Below are positions 32,383 to 40,978 of a stretch of DNA of 64,000 nucleotides, piece after piece (positions within the stretch are counted from its first letter, which is position 1; each line of letters opens with the position of its first letter). A model generated the notes under the pieces. The model was not told the origin of the DNA. It ran no database searches and was given only the letters and a program-made list of their open reading frames with translations. The translations under genes and the position numbers were made by a program. Source of the stretch: Mucilaginibacter sp. UBA5151 (lineage in GTDB: Bacteria > Bacteroidota > Bacteroidia > Sphingobacteriales > Sphingobacteriaceae); the NCBI GenBank assembly GCA_002413785.1, contig DHXR01000047.1, positions 1 through 64,000 of the forward strand. The letters are read 5' to 3'.

Positions 32383-33496
32383 AAAAGTAATTCTATTTTC
32401 ATTACAAACTTTTAGTACTACCGGGGGTATTCAAAAAATGACCCGTACGCTTGCCCATTCCTTGCATGTGCTTTCACAACGTAATAAGTGGGATTTTAAA
32501 CTCTGGTCAGTATATGATTCAAATAATAATATAATGCCACAATACTTGCCTGCCTCAGAGTTTGAAGGATTTGGTGAAAACAGGGCGAGCTTTGTTTTAA
32601 GAGCTGTTCTAAAGGCTAACAAGCCCGATGTAATTATTCTCAGCCATATTAACCTTGCAATTATTGGCCTGGTCATCAAAATGATAAATCCAAAATGCAA
32701 AGTATGGCTGATTGCACATGGTATTGAGGTGTGGCGGCCGTTATCTATGTTCAAAAAATTGTTCTTAAAGCGGTGTGATAAAATTATTTGTGTAAGCAGC
32801 TTTACAAAAGGGCAAATGATCAGCCGGCACCAAACAGACCCTGCTTTATGTACTGTACTAAACAACGCTGTTGACCCTTTTATGAAAATGCCGTTATTGT
32901 TTACTAAACCCGGCCATTTGTTAAAGCGGTACAGGTTAACAGGAAATGAGCCCATATTATTTACGCTAACACGCCTGGCATCAACCGAACAATATAAAGG
33001 ACATGACCAGGTAATAAAAGTTATAAGCCAGTTAAAAGTCAATTTTCCGGGGATAAAATACATCCTTTCAGGACAACATGACCATAAAGAAGAGATCAGG
33101 ATTCAGAAACTAATAACCGAGTATAAAGTTGATGAACAGGTAATCCTGACGGGCTTTATTGAGGAAAATGAACTGACGGATTATTTTCTATTAGCCGACC
33201 TGTTTGTGTTGCCAAGTAAAAAAGAGGGGTTCGGGATCGTATTTATTGAGGCATTGGCTTGTGGCTTGCCGGTTGTTTGCGGTAATTCAGATGGAAGTAT
33301 TGATGCGATTTGTAACGGGGCTTTGGGAAAAGCAATTAATGCAGATGATCTCGTGGCCCTGGAAAGCGCAATTACCGGGTATTTGCAAACACCATTGACT
33401 GAAGATAAAAGAAAGTATCTCCAGGATCAATGTATGAGCCATTTCAATGAATTGGACTATATGAAGAAATTAGAGGACCTGATTAACAATGAATAA
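32375..33496 (+). CDS. Glycosyltransferase family 4
   Basis: From ATG 32375 (MSKKVILFSLQTFSTTGGIQ) the product is 373 aa; an ATG at 32351 lies deep in the preceding gene. The GT-B fold shows TTGGIQKMTRTLAHSL at the acceptor side, KIICVSSFTKGQMI at the domain boundary and the E-x7-E nucleotide-sugar motif in SKKEGFGIVFIEALACGLP. It transfers an activated sugar to the growing lipid-linked chain. It overlaps the ABC permease gene by 8 bp. Confidence 0.9.
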   Translation: MSKKVILFSLQTFSTTGGIQKMTRTLAHSLHVLSQRNKWDFKLWSVYDSNNNIMPQYLPASEFEGFGENRASFVLRAVLKANKPDVIILSHINLAIIGLVIKMINPKCKVWLIAHGIEVWRPLSMFKKLFLKRCDKIICVSSFTKGQMISRHQTDPALCTVLNNAVDPFMKMPLLFTKPGHLLKRYRLTGNEPILFTLTRLASTEQYKGHDQVIKVISQLKVNFPGIKYILSGQHDHKEEIRIQKLITEYKVDEQVILTGFIEENELTDYFLLADLFVLPSKKEGFGIVFIEALACGLPVVCGNSDGSIDAICNGALGKAINADDLVALESAITGYLQTPLTEDKRKYLQDQCMSHFNELDYMKKLEDLINNE

Positions 33497-34352
33497 ATTG
33501 GCTGAAGAAAACTGGGATATTGAAATTACCCCTAAAAACAATTTATTTGACTTAAAACTAAAAGATGTATGGCATTACCGCGACCTCCTTGTTTTATTGG
33601 TACGCCGCGATTTTGTAGCATTTTACAAACAAACCGTATTAGGGCCGCTCTGGTTTTTTGTTCAGCCGGTTATCACCATTTTAATGTACACGGTAGTATT
33701 TGGTAATCTTGCCGGTATTCCGACGGATGGGGTACCCAAACCATTGTTCTACCTTGCCGGGACTATTATATGGAACTATTTTGCGGATTGTTTGACTAAA
33801 ACCTCAACAGTTTTCAGAGATAATGCAGCCATGTTGGGCAAGGTTTACTTTCCACGCCTGATTATGCCCTTAAGTATTGTACTTTCAAATCTGATACGGT
33901 TTGCCGTTCAGCTGGTATTATTTATAGCATTACTTGTTATTTACTGGCTAAAAGGCGCTGTAATAGTTCCTAACGGAATAATTATGCTTTTCCCGGCACT
34001 CATTATTTTGATTGCTGCGCTGGGTCTGGGCCTGGGGATGATCATCTCGGCGGTAACCACAAAATATCGCGACCTTACCTTTATAGTATCTTTCGGCGTA
34101 CCATTGTTAATGTACACCACCACGGTTATTTACCCGTTATCTACCGCAGTGGCTAAATACCCGGCGTATAGCTGGCTGATAAAGTTTAACCCGATTACCG
34201 CAGTTATAGAAACATTCAGATATGGTTTTTTAGGTAAGGGAAGTTTTAGCTGGGAATTACTGGCGTATAGTACAGCGATAACTATCGTTATCCTTATAAC
34301 AGGTACTATTATTTTTAACAGGGTGGAGAAAAATTTTGTTGATACTGTGTAA
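33489..34352 (+). CDS. wzm: ABC-2 type polysaccharide export permease (Wzm/TagG-like)
   Basis: The product is 287 aa. A cytoplasmic N-terminal stretch leads into the family opening DLLVLLVRRDFVAFYKQTVL and GPLWFFVQPVITILMYTVVF, followed by six membrane segments in all and the late FNPITAVIETFRYGF. Together with the ATPase encoded next, it should move a polymer or a lipid-linked glycan across the inner membrane. The stop and the next ATG share one base (TAATG). Confidence 0.93.
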   Translation: MNKLAEENWDIEITPKNNLFDLKLKDVWHYRDLLVLLVRRDFVAFYKQTVLGPLWFFVQPVITILMYTVVFGNLAGIPTDGVPKPLFYLAGTIIWNYFADCLTKTSTVFRDNAAMLGKVYFPRLIMPLSIVLSNLIRFAVQLVLFIALLVIYWLKGAVIVPNGIIMLFPALIILIAALGLGLGMIISAVTTKYRDLTFIVSFGVPLLMYTTTVIYPLSTAVAKYPAYSWLIKFNPITAVIETFRYGFLGKGSFSWELLAYSTAITIVILITGTIIFNRVEKNFVDTV

Positions 34353-35650
34353 TGGCTAAAGTAATAAAGGTCGAAAATCTTTCAAAAGCTTACCAGTTAG
34401 GAAATTTTGGAACTGGTACCATCTCCCGTGACCTCGAACGTTTTTGGGCCCGTATGCGCGGTAAGGAAGACCCCTTTTTAAAGATCGGCGAAATAAATGA
34501 CCGTACGAAAAAAGGCGAAAGCGATATTGTCTGGAGCTTAAAAGACATCAATTTTGAAGTAGAACAGGGAGATGCAGTTGGCATTATCGGGCGTAATGGC
34601 GCAGGGAAAAGCACACTATTGAAAATTTTAAGCCGGGTAACCTCACCCACCACCGGATCAGTAAAAGTTAAGGGCCGCATATCCAGCTTACTGGAAGTAG
34701 GCACAGGCTTCCACCCGGAATTGAGCGGCCGCGAAAATATCTTTCTGAACGGAGCTATATTGGGCATGCGCAAGGCCGAGATCAAACGCAAATTTGATGA
34801 AATAGTAGATTTTGCCGGGGTTGAACGTTATATTGATACCCCGGTAAAAAGGTATTCTTCCGGTATGTATGTGCGCCTGGCATTTGCAGTTGCTGCACAC
34901 CTGGAATCTGAAATTTTAATTGTAGATGAAGTGCTGGCAGTTGGCGATGCGGAATTTCAGAAAAAATGCCTGGGCAAGATGGGGGACATTAGTAAAGGTG
35001 AAGGGAGGACGGTGCTGTTCGTGAGCCATAATATGGCTGCTATAACTTCATTTTGTAAAACAGCCATGTTACTTACTAATGGTAGTATTTACAATATGGG
35101 TAAGGATGTAAATCAAATTATAACAACATATTTAACAAATTTTGATACTATGGATCAAAATAAGGGGATATGGAATAACCTGAATTCATCCTACCAGAAT
35201 GTGTATTTTTCGCCAATAAAATTTGAGATTAAAGACGAGGGAGGTAATACTATAAATTACCCTATCGCAAATAATAAAAAAATTTTTATTGAAATAACAG
35301 CAGAAATAAATGAGTTGGATCCGGCTTTTACAGTAGGATATGCCTTATATGATGATCAGGGGCAATTGATTTATTGGTCGTACCATGCAGATACAGATGA
35401 AAACACATGGCCCAAACTTAAAATTGGCATTAATATCCTTAAAAGTGAAATTCCAATAAGAACCATAAATGAAGGGAAATTCAGAATAGAAATGATTGCC
35501 AGTTTACATTACAGGAAATGGATATTAGAACCAGGAAATAATAACCCTGCAATTATTTTAGAAATTGTCGGCGGTTTGAGCGATTCGCCTTTGTGGATCA
35601 TGAAGAGACCGGGAATATTAGCACCCGTAATAAAATGGACCAGTATTTAG
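34352..35650 (+). CDS. wzt: ABC-type polysaccharide export ATPase with Wzt C-terminal domain
   Basis: The product is 432 aa. The ATPase has Walker A GIIGRNGAGKSTLLK, an H-type signature YSSGMYVRLAFAVA of the export subfamily, and Walker B ILIVDEVLAVGD; an extra N-terminal insert (DLERFWARMRGKED) is typical of this branch. Residues from about 265 form a beta-rich Wzt_C domain, which in E. coli O9a reads the terminal modification of the finished chain before export. That domain looks divergent here, as expected if it recognises a different glycan end. Confidence 0.93.
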   Translation: MAKVIKVENLSKAYQLGNFGTGTISRDLERFWARMRGKEDPFLKIGEINDRTKKGESDIVWSLKDINFEVEQGDAVGIIGRNGAGKSTLLKILSRVTSPTTGSVKVKGRISSLLEVGTGFHPELSGRENIFLNGAILGMRKAEIKRKFDEIVDFAGVERYIDTPVKRYSSGMYVRLAFAVAAHLESEILIVDEVLAVGDAEFQKKCLGKMGDISKGEGRTVLFVSHNMAAITSFCKTAMLLTNGSIYNMGKDVNQIITTYLTNFDTMDQNKGIWNNLNSSYQNVYFSPIKFEIKDEGGNTINYPIANNKKIFIEITAEINELDPAFTVGYALYDDQGQLIYWSYHADTDENTWPKLKIGINILKSEIPIRTINEGKFRIEMIASLHYRKWILEPGNNNPAIILEIVGGLSDSPLWIMKRPGILAPVIKWTSI

Positions 35651-35660
35651 AGGAGTTTAA

Positions 35661-36533
35661 ATGATAGCAGTAAGATTAGAAGGGAGATTAGGCAACCAAT
35701 TATTTCAATACGCGTTTATTTATTCAGCGGCAAAAAAACTAAATACTTCATTTTATCTGGATCAATATATAGAAAAATCCGTTGTGCATCAATATTTTCA
35801 AATTGATGGGAATATTGCTGAAACTATAAGTCTGTTTCTATTTAATATTACCGGATACAAAAACATTTTTAACTATTATTTAAGAAAAAGTCTAAACAAA
35901 TACCTCACTTATATTTATAATTTAAAAACAAAAGAGTACGAATTGGATAACGATGAATCGCAGGTGGAATTTGAGGATAAAACATTATATATCGGATACT
36001 TTCAATCAATAATATTCTTGAGCCCGCACGAAGATATTATCCGTCAAAAATTAATTATTAAAAGGAAATTTTCAAAAGCATTTAAAAATAAATTTAGCAC
36101 CCTATATCATGGGAAAACAATTGTAACAATACATGTTCGCCGTACTGATTATAAAAACTTAAGCCATTTAAATTTAGGAAGCGATGACTTGTCATTACCT
36201 TTAAATTATTATCGCAATGCGTTGTCAATATTAACCGGTAAAAATTTGCATTATATTTTCATTAGTGATGATACAAATTTTGTTGAAGAGAATTTTGCCG
36301 ATATAGAACCAAAAACGATTTCAAAAGAAACAGAGATTTACGATTTCCAACATTTATTAAATTCAACTGTTTGCATTATTTCAAACAGTACTTTTAGCTG
36401 GTGGGGCGCATGGTTAAACGCACATAAAAACAAGGTTGTTTATTGCCCAAAATACTATCTTGGCTACCATTTAAAAAAACAAATTCCGCAAAATATATAC
36501 CCAAAAGAATGGAGGCAAATTGACTTTAGTTAA
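35661..36533 (+). CDS. Alpha-1,2-fucosyltransferase-like glycosyltransferase family 11, copy A
   Basis: The product is 290 aa. GT11 motifs are RLEGRLGNQLFQYAFIYSAA at the N-terminus, HVRRTDYKNLSHLNLGSDDL (the HxRRxD GDP-fucose site, His158 on) and ISNSTFSWWGAWLNAHKNKV near the end. Members add fucose in alpha-1,2 linkage to galactose, as in H-antigen mimics. The gene starts a run of clearly AT-rich genes. A diverged paralogue lies at 39210-40082. Confidence 0.9.
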   Translation: MIAVRLEGRLGNQLFQYAFIYSAAKKLNTSFYLDQYIEKSVVHQYFQIDGNIAETISLFLFNITGYKNIFNYYLRKSLNKYLTYIYNLKTKEYELDNDESQVEFEDKTLYIGYFQSIIFLSPHEDIIRQKLIIKRKFSKAFKNKFSTLYHGKTIVTIHVRRTDYKNLSHLNLGSDDLSLPLNYYRNALSILTGKNLHYIFISDDTNFVEENFADIEPKTISKETEIYDFQHLLNSTVCIISNSTFSWWGAWLNAHKNKVVYCPKYYLGYHLKKQIPQNIYPKEWRQIDFS

Positions 36534-37272
36534 TACTTTTTCAAACCAGGTAAATTATAAGCATGATACTACTATACACAATTTCTCAGCAGCAAAACAG
36601 ATATTACCTTTCCTTTTAAAGTTAAACCCAGTAAATAGCATTTTGGATATTGGCTGCGGAATAGGTACATGGTTAGCTGTAGCACAGGGATTGGGCGTGA
36701 AGGAAACTATAGGTGTTGATGGTGTTGATTTAACCCAAGATGAATTAAAAATACCTGTGAATCATTTCATTAAAAGTGATCTGACTGTCCCTATTAATTT
36801 AGATAAAAATTTCGATATGGTGCTTTGCCTGGAAGTCGCTGAACATCTGCCAGAAAAATATGCAAAAACCCTCATTGATACATTGACCCATCATAGTGAT
36901 TTTATTATATTTTCTGCCGCGACACCCGGACAAGGGGGCCAAAATCATTTAAATGAGCAATGGCCGGATTATTGGCAAAAGCTTTTTTTAAATAATGGAT
37001 ATTATCCATCCGAAATACTGCGTAATTATTTTTGGAATAATAAAGAAATTGAATGGTGGTATAGGCAAAATATAATAATTTATGCCCCCAAAGCAGTTTT
37101 ATCAGCTTTGAATTTACCTTTATCAGAAGAAGTAAAATCAATAATACATCCGGATTTATTTAATGAAAAATTACAACTTATAAATAAACTTAATGCTTTA
37201 ATTGAACAAGAAATATGGAAACCCTCTTTTAAAAGTGCTTTTAAAAGACTTATTAAATCAATTATAAATTGA
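36520..37272 (+). CDS. Class I SAM-dependent methyltransferase
   Basis: The product is 250 aa from TTG 36520, overlapping the fucosyltransferase gene by 14 bp. SAM motif I is SILDIGCGIGTWLAVA (about 40-55), the acidic residue after strand 2 is in IGVDGVD, and DMVLCLEVAEHLPEKY is the motif with the family's E-H-L. It probably O-methylates a sugar or caps a chain, inferred from the setting. The gene is AT-rich. Confidence 0.85.
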   Translation: MTLVNTFSNQVNYKHDTTIHNFSAAKQILPFLLKLNPVNSILDIGCGIGTWLAVAQGLGVKETIGVDGVDLTQDELKIPVNHFIKSDLTVPINLDKNFDMVLCLEVAEHLPEKYAKTLIDTLTHHSDFIIFSAATPGQGGQNHLNEQWPDYWQKLFLNNGYYPSEILRNYFWNNKEIEWWYRQNIIIYAPKAVLSALNLPLSEEVKSIIHPDLFNEKLQLINKLNALIEQEIWKPSFKSAFKRLIKSIIN

Positions 37273-38282
37273 CCAGTAAAGGCGTTTCCATCATTATTTG
37301 TTGTTTTAATAGCGGGTCACTATTAGGACAAACCTTACAGCACATTGCAGTACAAAATATTGCTGGTGATTTGGCATGTGAGGTTATTGTAGTTGATAAT
37401 GCATCTACTGATAATACAAAAGAAATAGCCCGGTCCATTTGGTTTAAAAGCTCTTCGAATAAAATTAACCTTTCTATTGTTCATGAGCCAAAACCAGGCT
37501 TAGCTTATGCCAGACAAAAAGGCATTAATGAAGCCCGTTACGATTATCTGATCTTTTGCGATGATGATAATTGGCTGGATAAAAATTATATTAACAATGT
37601 ATTTACATTATTTGACAAGCACCCCGGAGTTGGGGTTTTGGGCGGCACTGGCATAGCACAGTTTGAAGATGAGCGCTTAAAACCTGTATGGTTTGACACC
37701 TTTTATCATGGATATGCAGTTGGGGCACAAGCAGAAAAAGAGTGTACGTTAAATGGTGTTTACGGTGCTGGCATGGCTGTCCGCAAATCACTTTTAAAAG
37801 AAGTTATAGATACCTCCCCCATGTTTTTACATGGCAGAAAACAAAACCATCTCTCATCAGGCGAAGACTCTGAAATATGTTTAAGAATAAGGCTTGCCGG
37901 TTACAACATACTGTATTCACCGCAATTAACATTTAAACATTTTTTGACAACTAAACGGCTTACATGGTACTATTTAAAAAGACTTCACATTGGCTTCGCT
38001 AAAAGCTTTGTTGTGTTAAATTTATATGAACAGGCTTTAAATTCTCAAAATACAAAATTGCCCACCTTTTATTGGCTTAAAAAAGCCTTATATTATTGGG
38101 GTATCTATTTAAAATACTGGCCAAAACACTATTCAGCATATAAAAAGGGTGTTGGTACAATTGAGGAAATACATCATATAACCTGGAAAAATATAGCCTC
38201 AAATTATTTTGAGTACAATTTTGAAACTATTGCTATTTACCGTAAAATAATTGCCTTAAAATCAAGTAAGCAAACCAAATGA
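37269..38282 (+). CDS. Glycosyltransferase family 2
   Basis: The product is 337 aa. The start is TTG 37269 in a TTGA overlap with the previous stop. The GT-A motifs are VSIIICCFNSGSLLGQTLQH, VIVVDNASTDNTKEIA and YLIFCDDDNWLDKNY, the last being the metal-binding D-D-D. A conserved KPGLAYARQKGINEAR stretch follows the donor site. A C-terminal helical extension of about 100 residues may contact the membrane. Confidence 0.9.
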   Translation: MTSKGVSIIICCFNSGSLLGQTLQHIAVQNIAGDLACEVIVVDNASTDNTKEIARSIWFKSSSNKINLSIVHEPKPGLAYARQKGINEARYDYLIFCDDDNWLDKNYINNVFTLFDKHPGVGVLGGTGIAQFEDERLKPVWFDTFYHGYAVGAQAEKECTLNGVYGAGMAVRKSLLKEVIDTSPMFLHGRKQNHLSSGEDSEICLRIRLAGYNILYSPQLTFKHFLTTKRLTWYYLKRLHIGFAKSFVVLNLYEQALNSQNTKLPTFYWLKKALYYWGIYLKYWPKHYSAYKKGVGTIEEIHHITWKNIASNYFEYNFETIAIYRKIIALKSSKQTK

Positions 38283-39193
38283 CAAATCGTTCCGTATTAT
38301 TATTAGCAACCAATAAGAAAGAATATTTTAAATTCGCATTAAATTGTGCCGAATCTATTAAATTACACAATCCTGGTTTACAAATCTTTATTGCAACCAA
38401 TATCAAAACTGATAAAGATTTTTCTGATATAAAATTGCTTACTATAAGTGAGGAAATAGCAAAACTCTGTATTGAGACAAAATTATATCTTGATAATTTT
38501 TTACAAACTGAAGAGACTTTGTTTATCGACTCAGATTGTCTTTGTTTCGGTAATTTGGACCCAATATTTAAAGCTTGTCAAGGTATGGATGTTACAGTTA
38601 TTGGCCGAACTACCCCACTTGAAAAATACTGGGGGGGGGGGGATAAAGGTGCAGAGTTTGCAAGGAACGAATTTTCTATTGATAAATCAATACTTTTTAA
38701 CGGGGGCTTCTATTATATAAAAAAAACAGCTCGAACAAAACGCATTTATGATAAAGCACGGGAAATATCCGCAAAATATGATGAATATGGTTTTAATAGA
38801 ATTAAAAATAAATGGAAAAATGAAGAAGATTTAATGTCAATTGCGATGATAGCAAATAAGCAACACCCAATTAATGATGATGGTCAATTTATGACTGATT
38901 TACATACAGATATGAGACCTAATGTATTAAATGTATTAAAAGGCAGGAGGGAATTACGCAATCCTGCTTATCCTTTAAGAGAACCACGAAGTTGGTATCC
39001 ATCATTGTACTCACCAATTATATTACATTTTGGTGGTAGTAATATTAAAACCTACCCATATATTTCACAAAGTTTTTTATTAAAACTAAATAAAATGGGA
39101 CTTTCAATATTTATATCAAGCTTTATAATATTTATTTTCATCCACATTCCATACAGAAGCTATTACTGGCTAAGAAAGATAAATAAACTTTGA
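38279..39193 (+). CDS. GT-A glycosyltransferase (GT8-like) with an internal poly-G tract
   Basis: The product is 304 aa, with an ATGA overlap to the preceding gene. The nucleotide-sugar site is ETLFIDSDCLCFGNLDPIF (D-x-D), and DKSILFNGGFYYIKK fits the acceptor side. Trp118 and Gly119-121 are encoded by the run of 12 G at 38631-38642. A paralogue without such a run lies at 46065-47036 (QTLFIDSDCLIYGNIEGVF). One G fewer gives a stop at 38718-38720 (146 aa), one more gives TAA right after the tract (122 aa). A C-terminal hydrophobic helix (LSIFISSFIIFIFIHIPY) may tether it to the membrane. It is currently in frame. Confidence 0.85.
   Translation: MTNRSVLLLATNKKEYFKFALNCAESIKLHNPGLQIFIATNIKTDKDFSDIKLLTISEEIAKLCIETKLYLDNFLQTEETLFIDSDCLCFGNLDPIFKACQGMDVTVIGRTTPLEKYWGGGDKGAEFARNEFSIDKSILFNGGFYYIKKTARTKRIYDKAREISAKYDEYGFNRIKNKWKNEEDLMSIAMIANKQHPINDDGQFMTDLHTDMRPNVLNVLKGRRELRNPAYPLREPRSWYPSLYSPIILHFGGSNIKTYPYISQSFLLKLNKMGLSIFISSFIIFIFIHIPYRSYYWLRKINKL
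38631..38642 (+). repeat. Homopolymeric G12 tract inside a glycosyltransferase gene
   Basis: Twelve consecutive G follow TACT and precede ATAAAGG. It is by far the longest homopolymer G or C run that I noticed in the window, in an AT-rich gene where such a run is unexpected. Tracts of this length are prone to slipped-strand mispairing. Confidence 0.95.
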
Positions 39194-39209
39194 TAAACCA
39201 ATATAAAAA

Positions 39210-40082
39210 ATGATTGGCGTAGAAATGGTCGGCGGCTTAGGTAATCAAATGTTTGAATATGCATTTGCGTATGTGCAAGCTAAAAAACATAAAACCACAT
39301 TTTTCTTTGGTAAAGAGGGAATGCCATTAAGCATTTATAAATACTTTGAACTCGAAATAAATGTTTTTTATCTTTTAGATCATTTATTTTTTAATTCTAA
39401 TAGATTTAGTTTGCTTTTTAGCCATTATTTGAGAAAACAATTTTACAGCATAATAAAAAAGGTTAACATTAAAAGAACATTATTTATAGGTAATAATGAT
39501 GATCCCTTAAAGTTCACATTTCTACAAAATAAAACTTATTATAAAGGGTATTTTCAATCGCCAATATATTTTTCTGAATATGAATCAATTATAAAAGAAA
39601 AGTTTCAAATAAAAGATAAATTCTTGTGCAATTACAAAAAAAAGTATAGTGATTTAACAGATAGAAAAATAGTTGCAATTCATATACGCAAAACCGATTA
39701 TAAAGATTTATCTCATCTAAACTTAGGTAAGTCAGACTTGTCTTTACCTCTTTCTTATTTTAAAAAAATCATTGAAAATATCCATAAGGCAAATAATTAT
39801 TACATATTTGTTTCAGATGATATTAACTTAATACGGCCTCATTTTCAATATTTAGAAAACGCAATATTCTCAGATGATATAGAAATTAATGATTTTTTAC
39901 ACCTTTTATTTGCAGATACTGTAATAATATCAAATAGCACTTTTAGTTGGTGGGCTGCTTATTTAAATAATAATCCTAATAAAATAGTTTATTGTCCAAA
40001 ATATTTCCTTGGTTATGCAATTAAACAAGAATATCCAACTTATATCTATCCTAAAGATTGGCATCAAATAGTAGTTGAATAA
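39210..40082 (+). CDS. Alpha-1,2-fucosyltransferase-like glycosyltransferase family 11, copy B
   Basis: The product is 290 aa, the same length as copy A. It shows EMVGGLGNQMFEYAFAYVQA, HIRKTDYKDLSHLNLGKSDL and ISNSTFSWWAAYLNNNPNKI. The central site reads HxRK rather than HxRR, a conservative change. Similarity to copy A runs over the whole length and is highest at the C-terminus (VYCPKY.LGY and IYPK.W.QI). It is AT-rich like copy A. Confidence 0.9.
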   Translation: MIGVEMVGGLGNQMFEYAFAYVQAKKHKTTFFFGKEGMPLSIYKYFELEINVFYLLDHLFFNSNRFSLLFSHYLRKQFYSIIKKVNIKRTLFIGNNDDPLKFTFLQNKTYYKGYFQSPIYFSEYESIIKEKFQIKDKFLCNYKKKYSDLTDRKIVAIHIRKTDYKDLSHLNLGKSDLSLPLSYFKKIIENIHKANNYYIFVSDDINLIRPHFQYLENAIFSDDIEINDFLHLLFADTVIISNSTFSWWAAYLNNNPNKIVYCPKYFLGYAIKQEYPTYIYPKDWHQIVVE

Positions 40083-40978
40083 TGGAAGATTTTAGTATTT
40101 CCTACATCATAGCTACCCGCAACCGCCTGCCTTTTCTGAAAATTACTTTAGAGAAACTGATTGGTGAATTGCTGCAGGATGAGGAAATTGTAGTGGTGGA
40201 CGGAAACAGCAATGACGGCTCAAAGGAATACCTGCAAACACTTTTTGGCGAGGGAAAAATCCATCAGTTTATTACGGAGCCCGACAAAAACCAGGCCCAC
40301 GGCTGGAACAAAGCTATGCTGATGGCCAAAGGCACGATTATTAAAAAGATAATTGATGATGATGCTTTTTGCTATAAAGCTATCAGGGAGTGCAAAAACT
40401 ATATGCTTCAAAATCCGGCTGTTGATGTAATGATCTCCAATGACCTGGGAAGTTCACTTTATGACTATAAGAATATACAAAAGTCGAGCCGGTTACTCCA
40501 GTTTGAGGAATGGAAACAGGGCCTTACGCCCTCTTTTACTTTTGGCGATGTACACATGCTTATCAGAAGAAGTGCTTTGGCCTATACAGGCCTTTACAAT
40601 ACCGCTTTTGTGATGATGGATTGGGAGTATTCGCTCAGGATTAGCTACTTGAAATCAAATATCGCCTATTATACAGGTTACAACGCGCTCTCTGTTAATC
40701 ACCCTGATACTGTTTCTTCACAAAAAAACAGCCGCCTGATTCAGGAACAGGGTAAAAGAGGGAATATTTTTTATGAATATGCCGGAGATGGCGCAGAGAT
40801 AAGTTTATGGTCTAAAATAAAGATCTTTGCAGGAAAACGGCTCAAGCCGGCAAAACCAACTATAGCGCCAGCAAAGGATGTCCCCGCGGAGGAGATCAGC
40901 GTCATATATGACTACTATTATAATTACATTTCTGAGCTGAATAATTCGCAGATGTTTATCATTTTGCCAAAAGTTTGA
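40082..40978 (+). CDS. Glycosyltransferase family 2
   Basis: The product is 298 aa. The stop of the previous gene and this ATG share a base (TAATG). Motifs are ISYIIATRNRLPFLKITLEK, EIVVVDGNSNDGSKEYL and IIKKIIDDDAFCYKAI. The segment PDKNQAHGWNKAMLMAKGTI is typical of the WcaA-like branch. Base composition returns to the local average here, after the AT-rich block. Confidence 0.9.
   Translation: MEDFSISYIIATRNRLPFLKITLEKLIGELLQDEEIVVVDGNSNDGSKEYLQTLFGEGKIHQFITEPDKNQAHGWNKAMLMAKGTIIKKIIDDDAFCYKAIRECKNYMLQNPAVDVMISNDLGSSLYDYKNIQKSSRLLQFEEWKQGLTPSFTFGDVHMLIRRSALAYTGLYNTAFVMMDWEYSLRISYLKSNIAYYTGYNALSVNHPDTVSSQKNSRLIQEQGKRGNIFYEYAGDGAEISLWSKIKIFAGKRLKPAKPTIAPAKDVPAEEISVIYDYYYNYISELNNSQMFIILPKV

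Noticed and set aside
38472..38720. Separate forward frame overlapping the poly-G glycosyltransferase
   Set aside because: It is the alternative frame of the same gene; its importance is only as the reading that results after loss of one G.
36520..40082. Prophage or integrative element to explain the AT-rich block
   Set aside because: No integrase, transposase, tRNA or attachment-like repeat is present; all genes are glycan functions, so cassette exchange is simpler.
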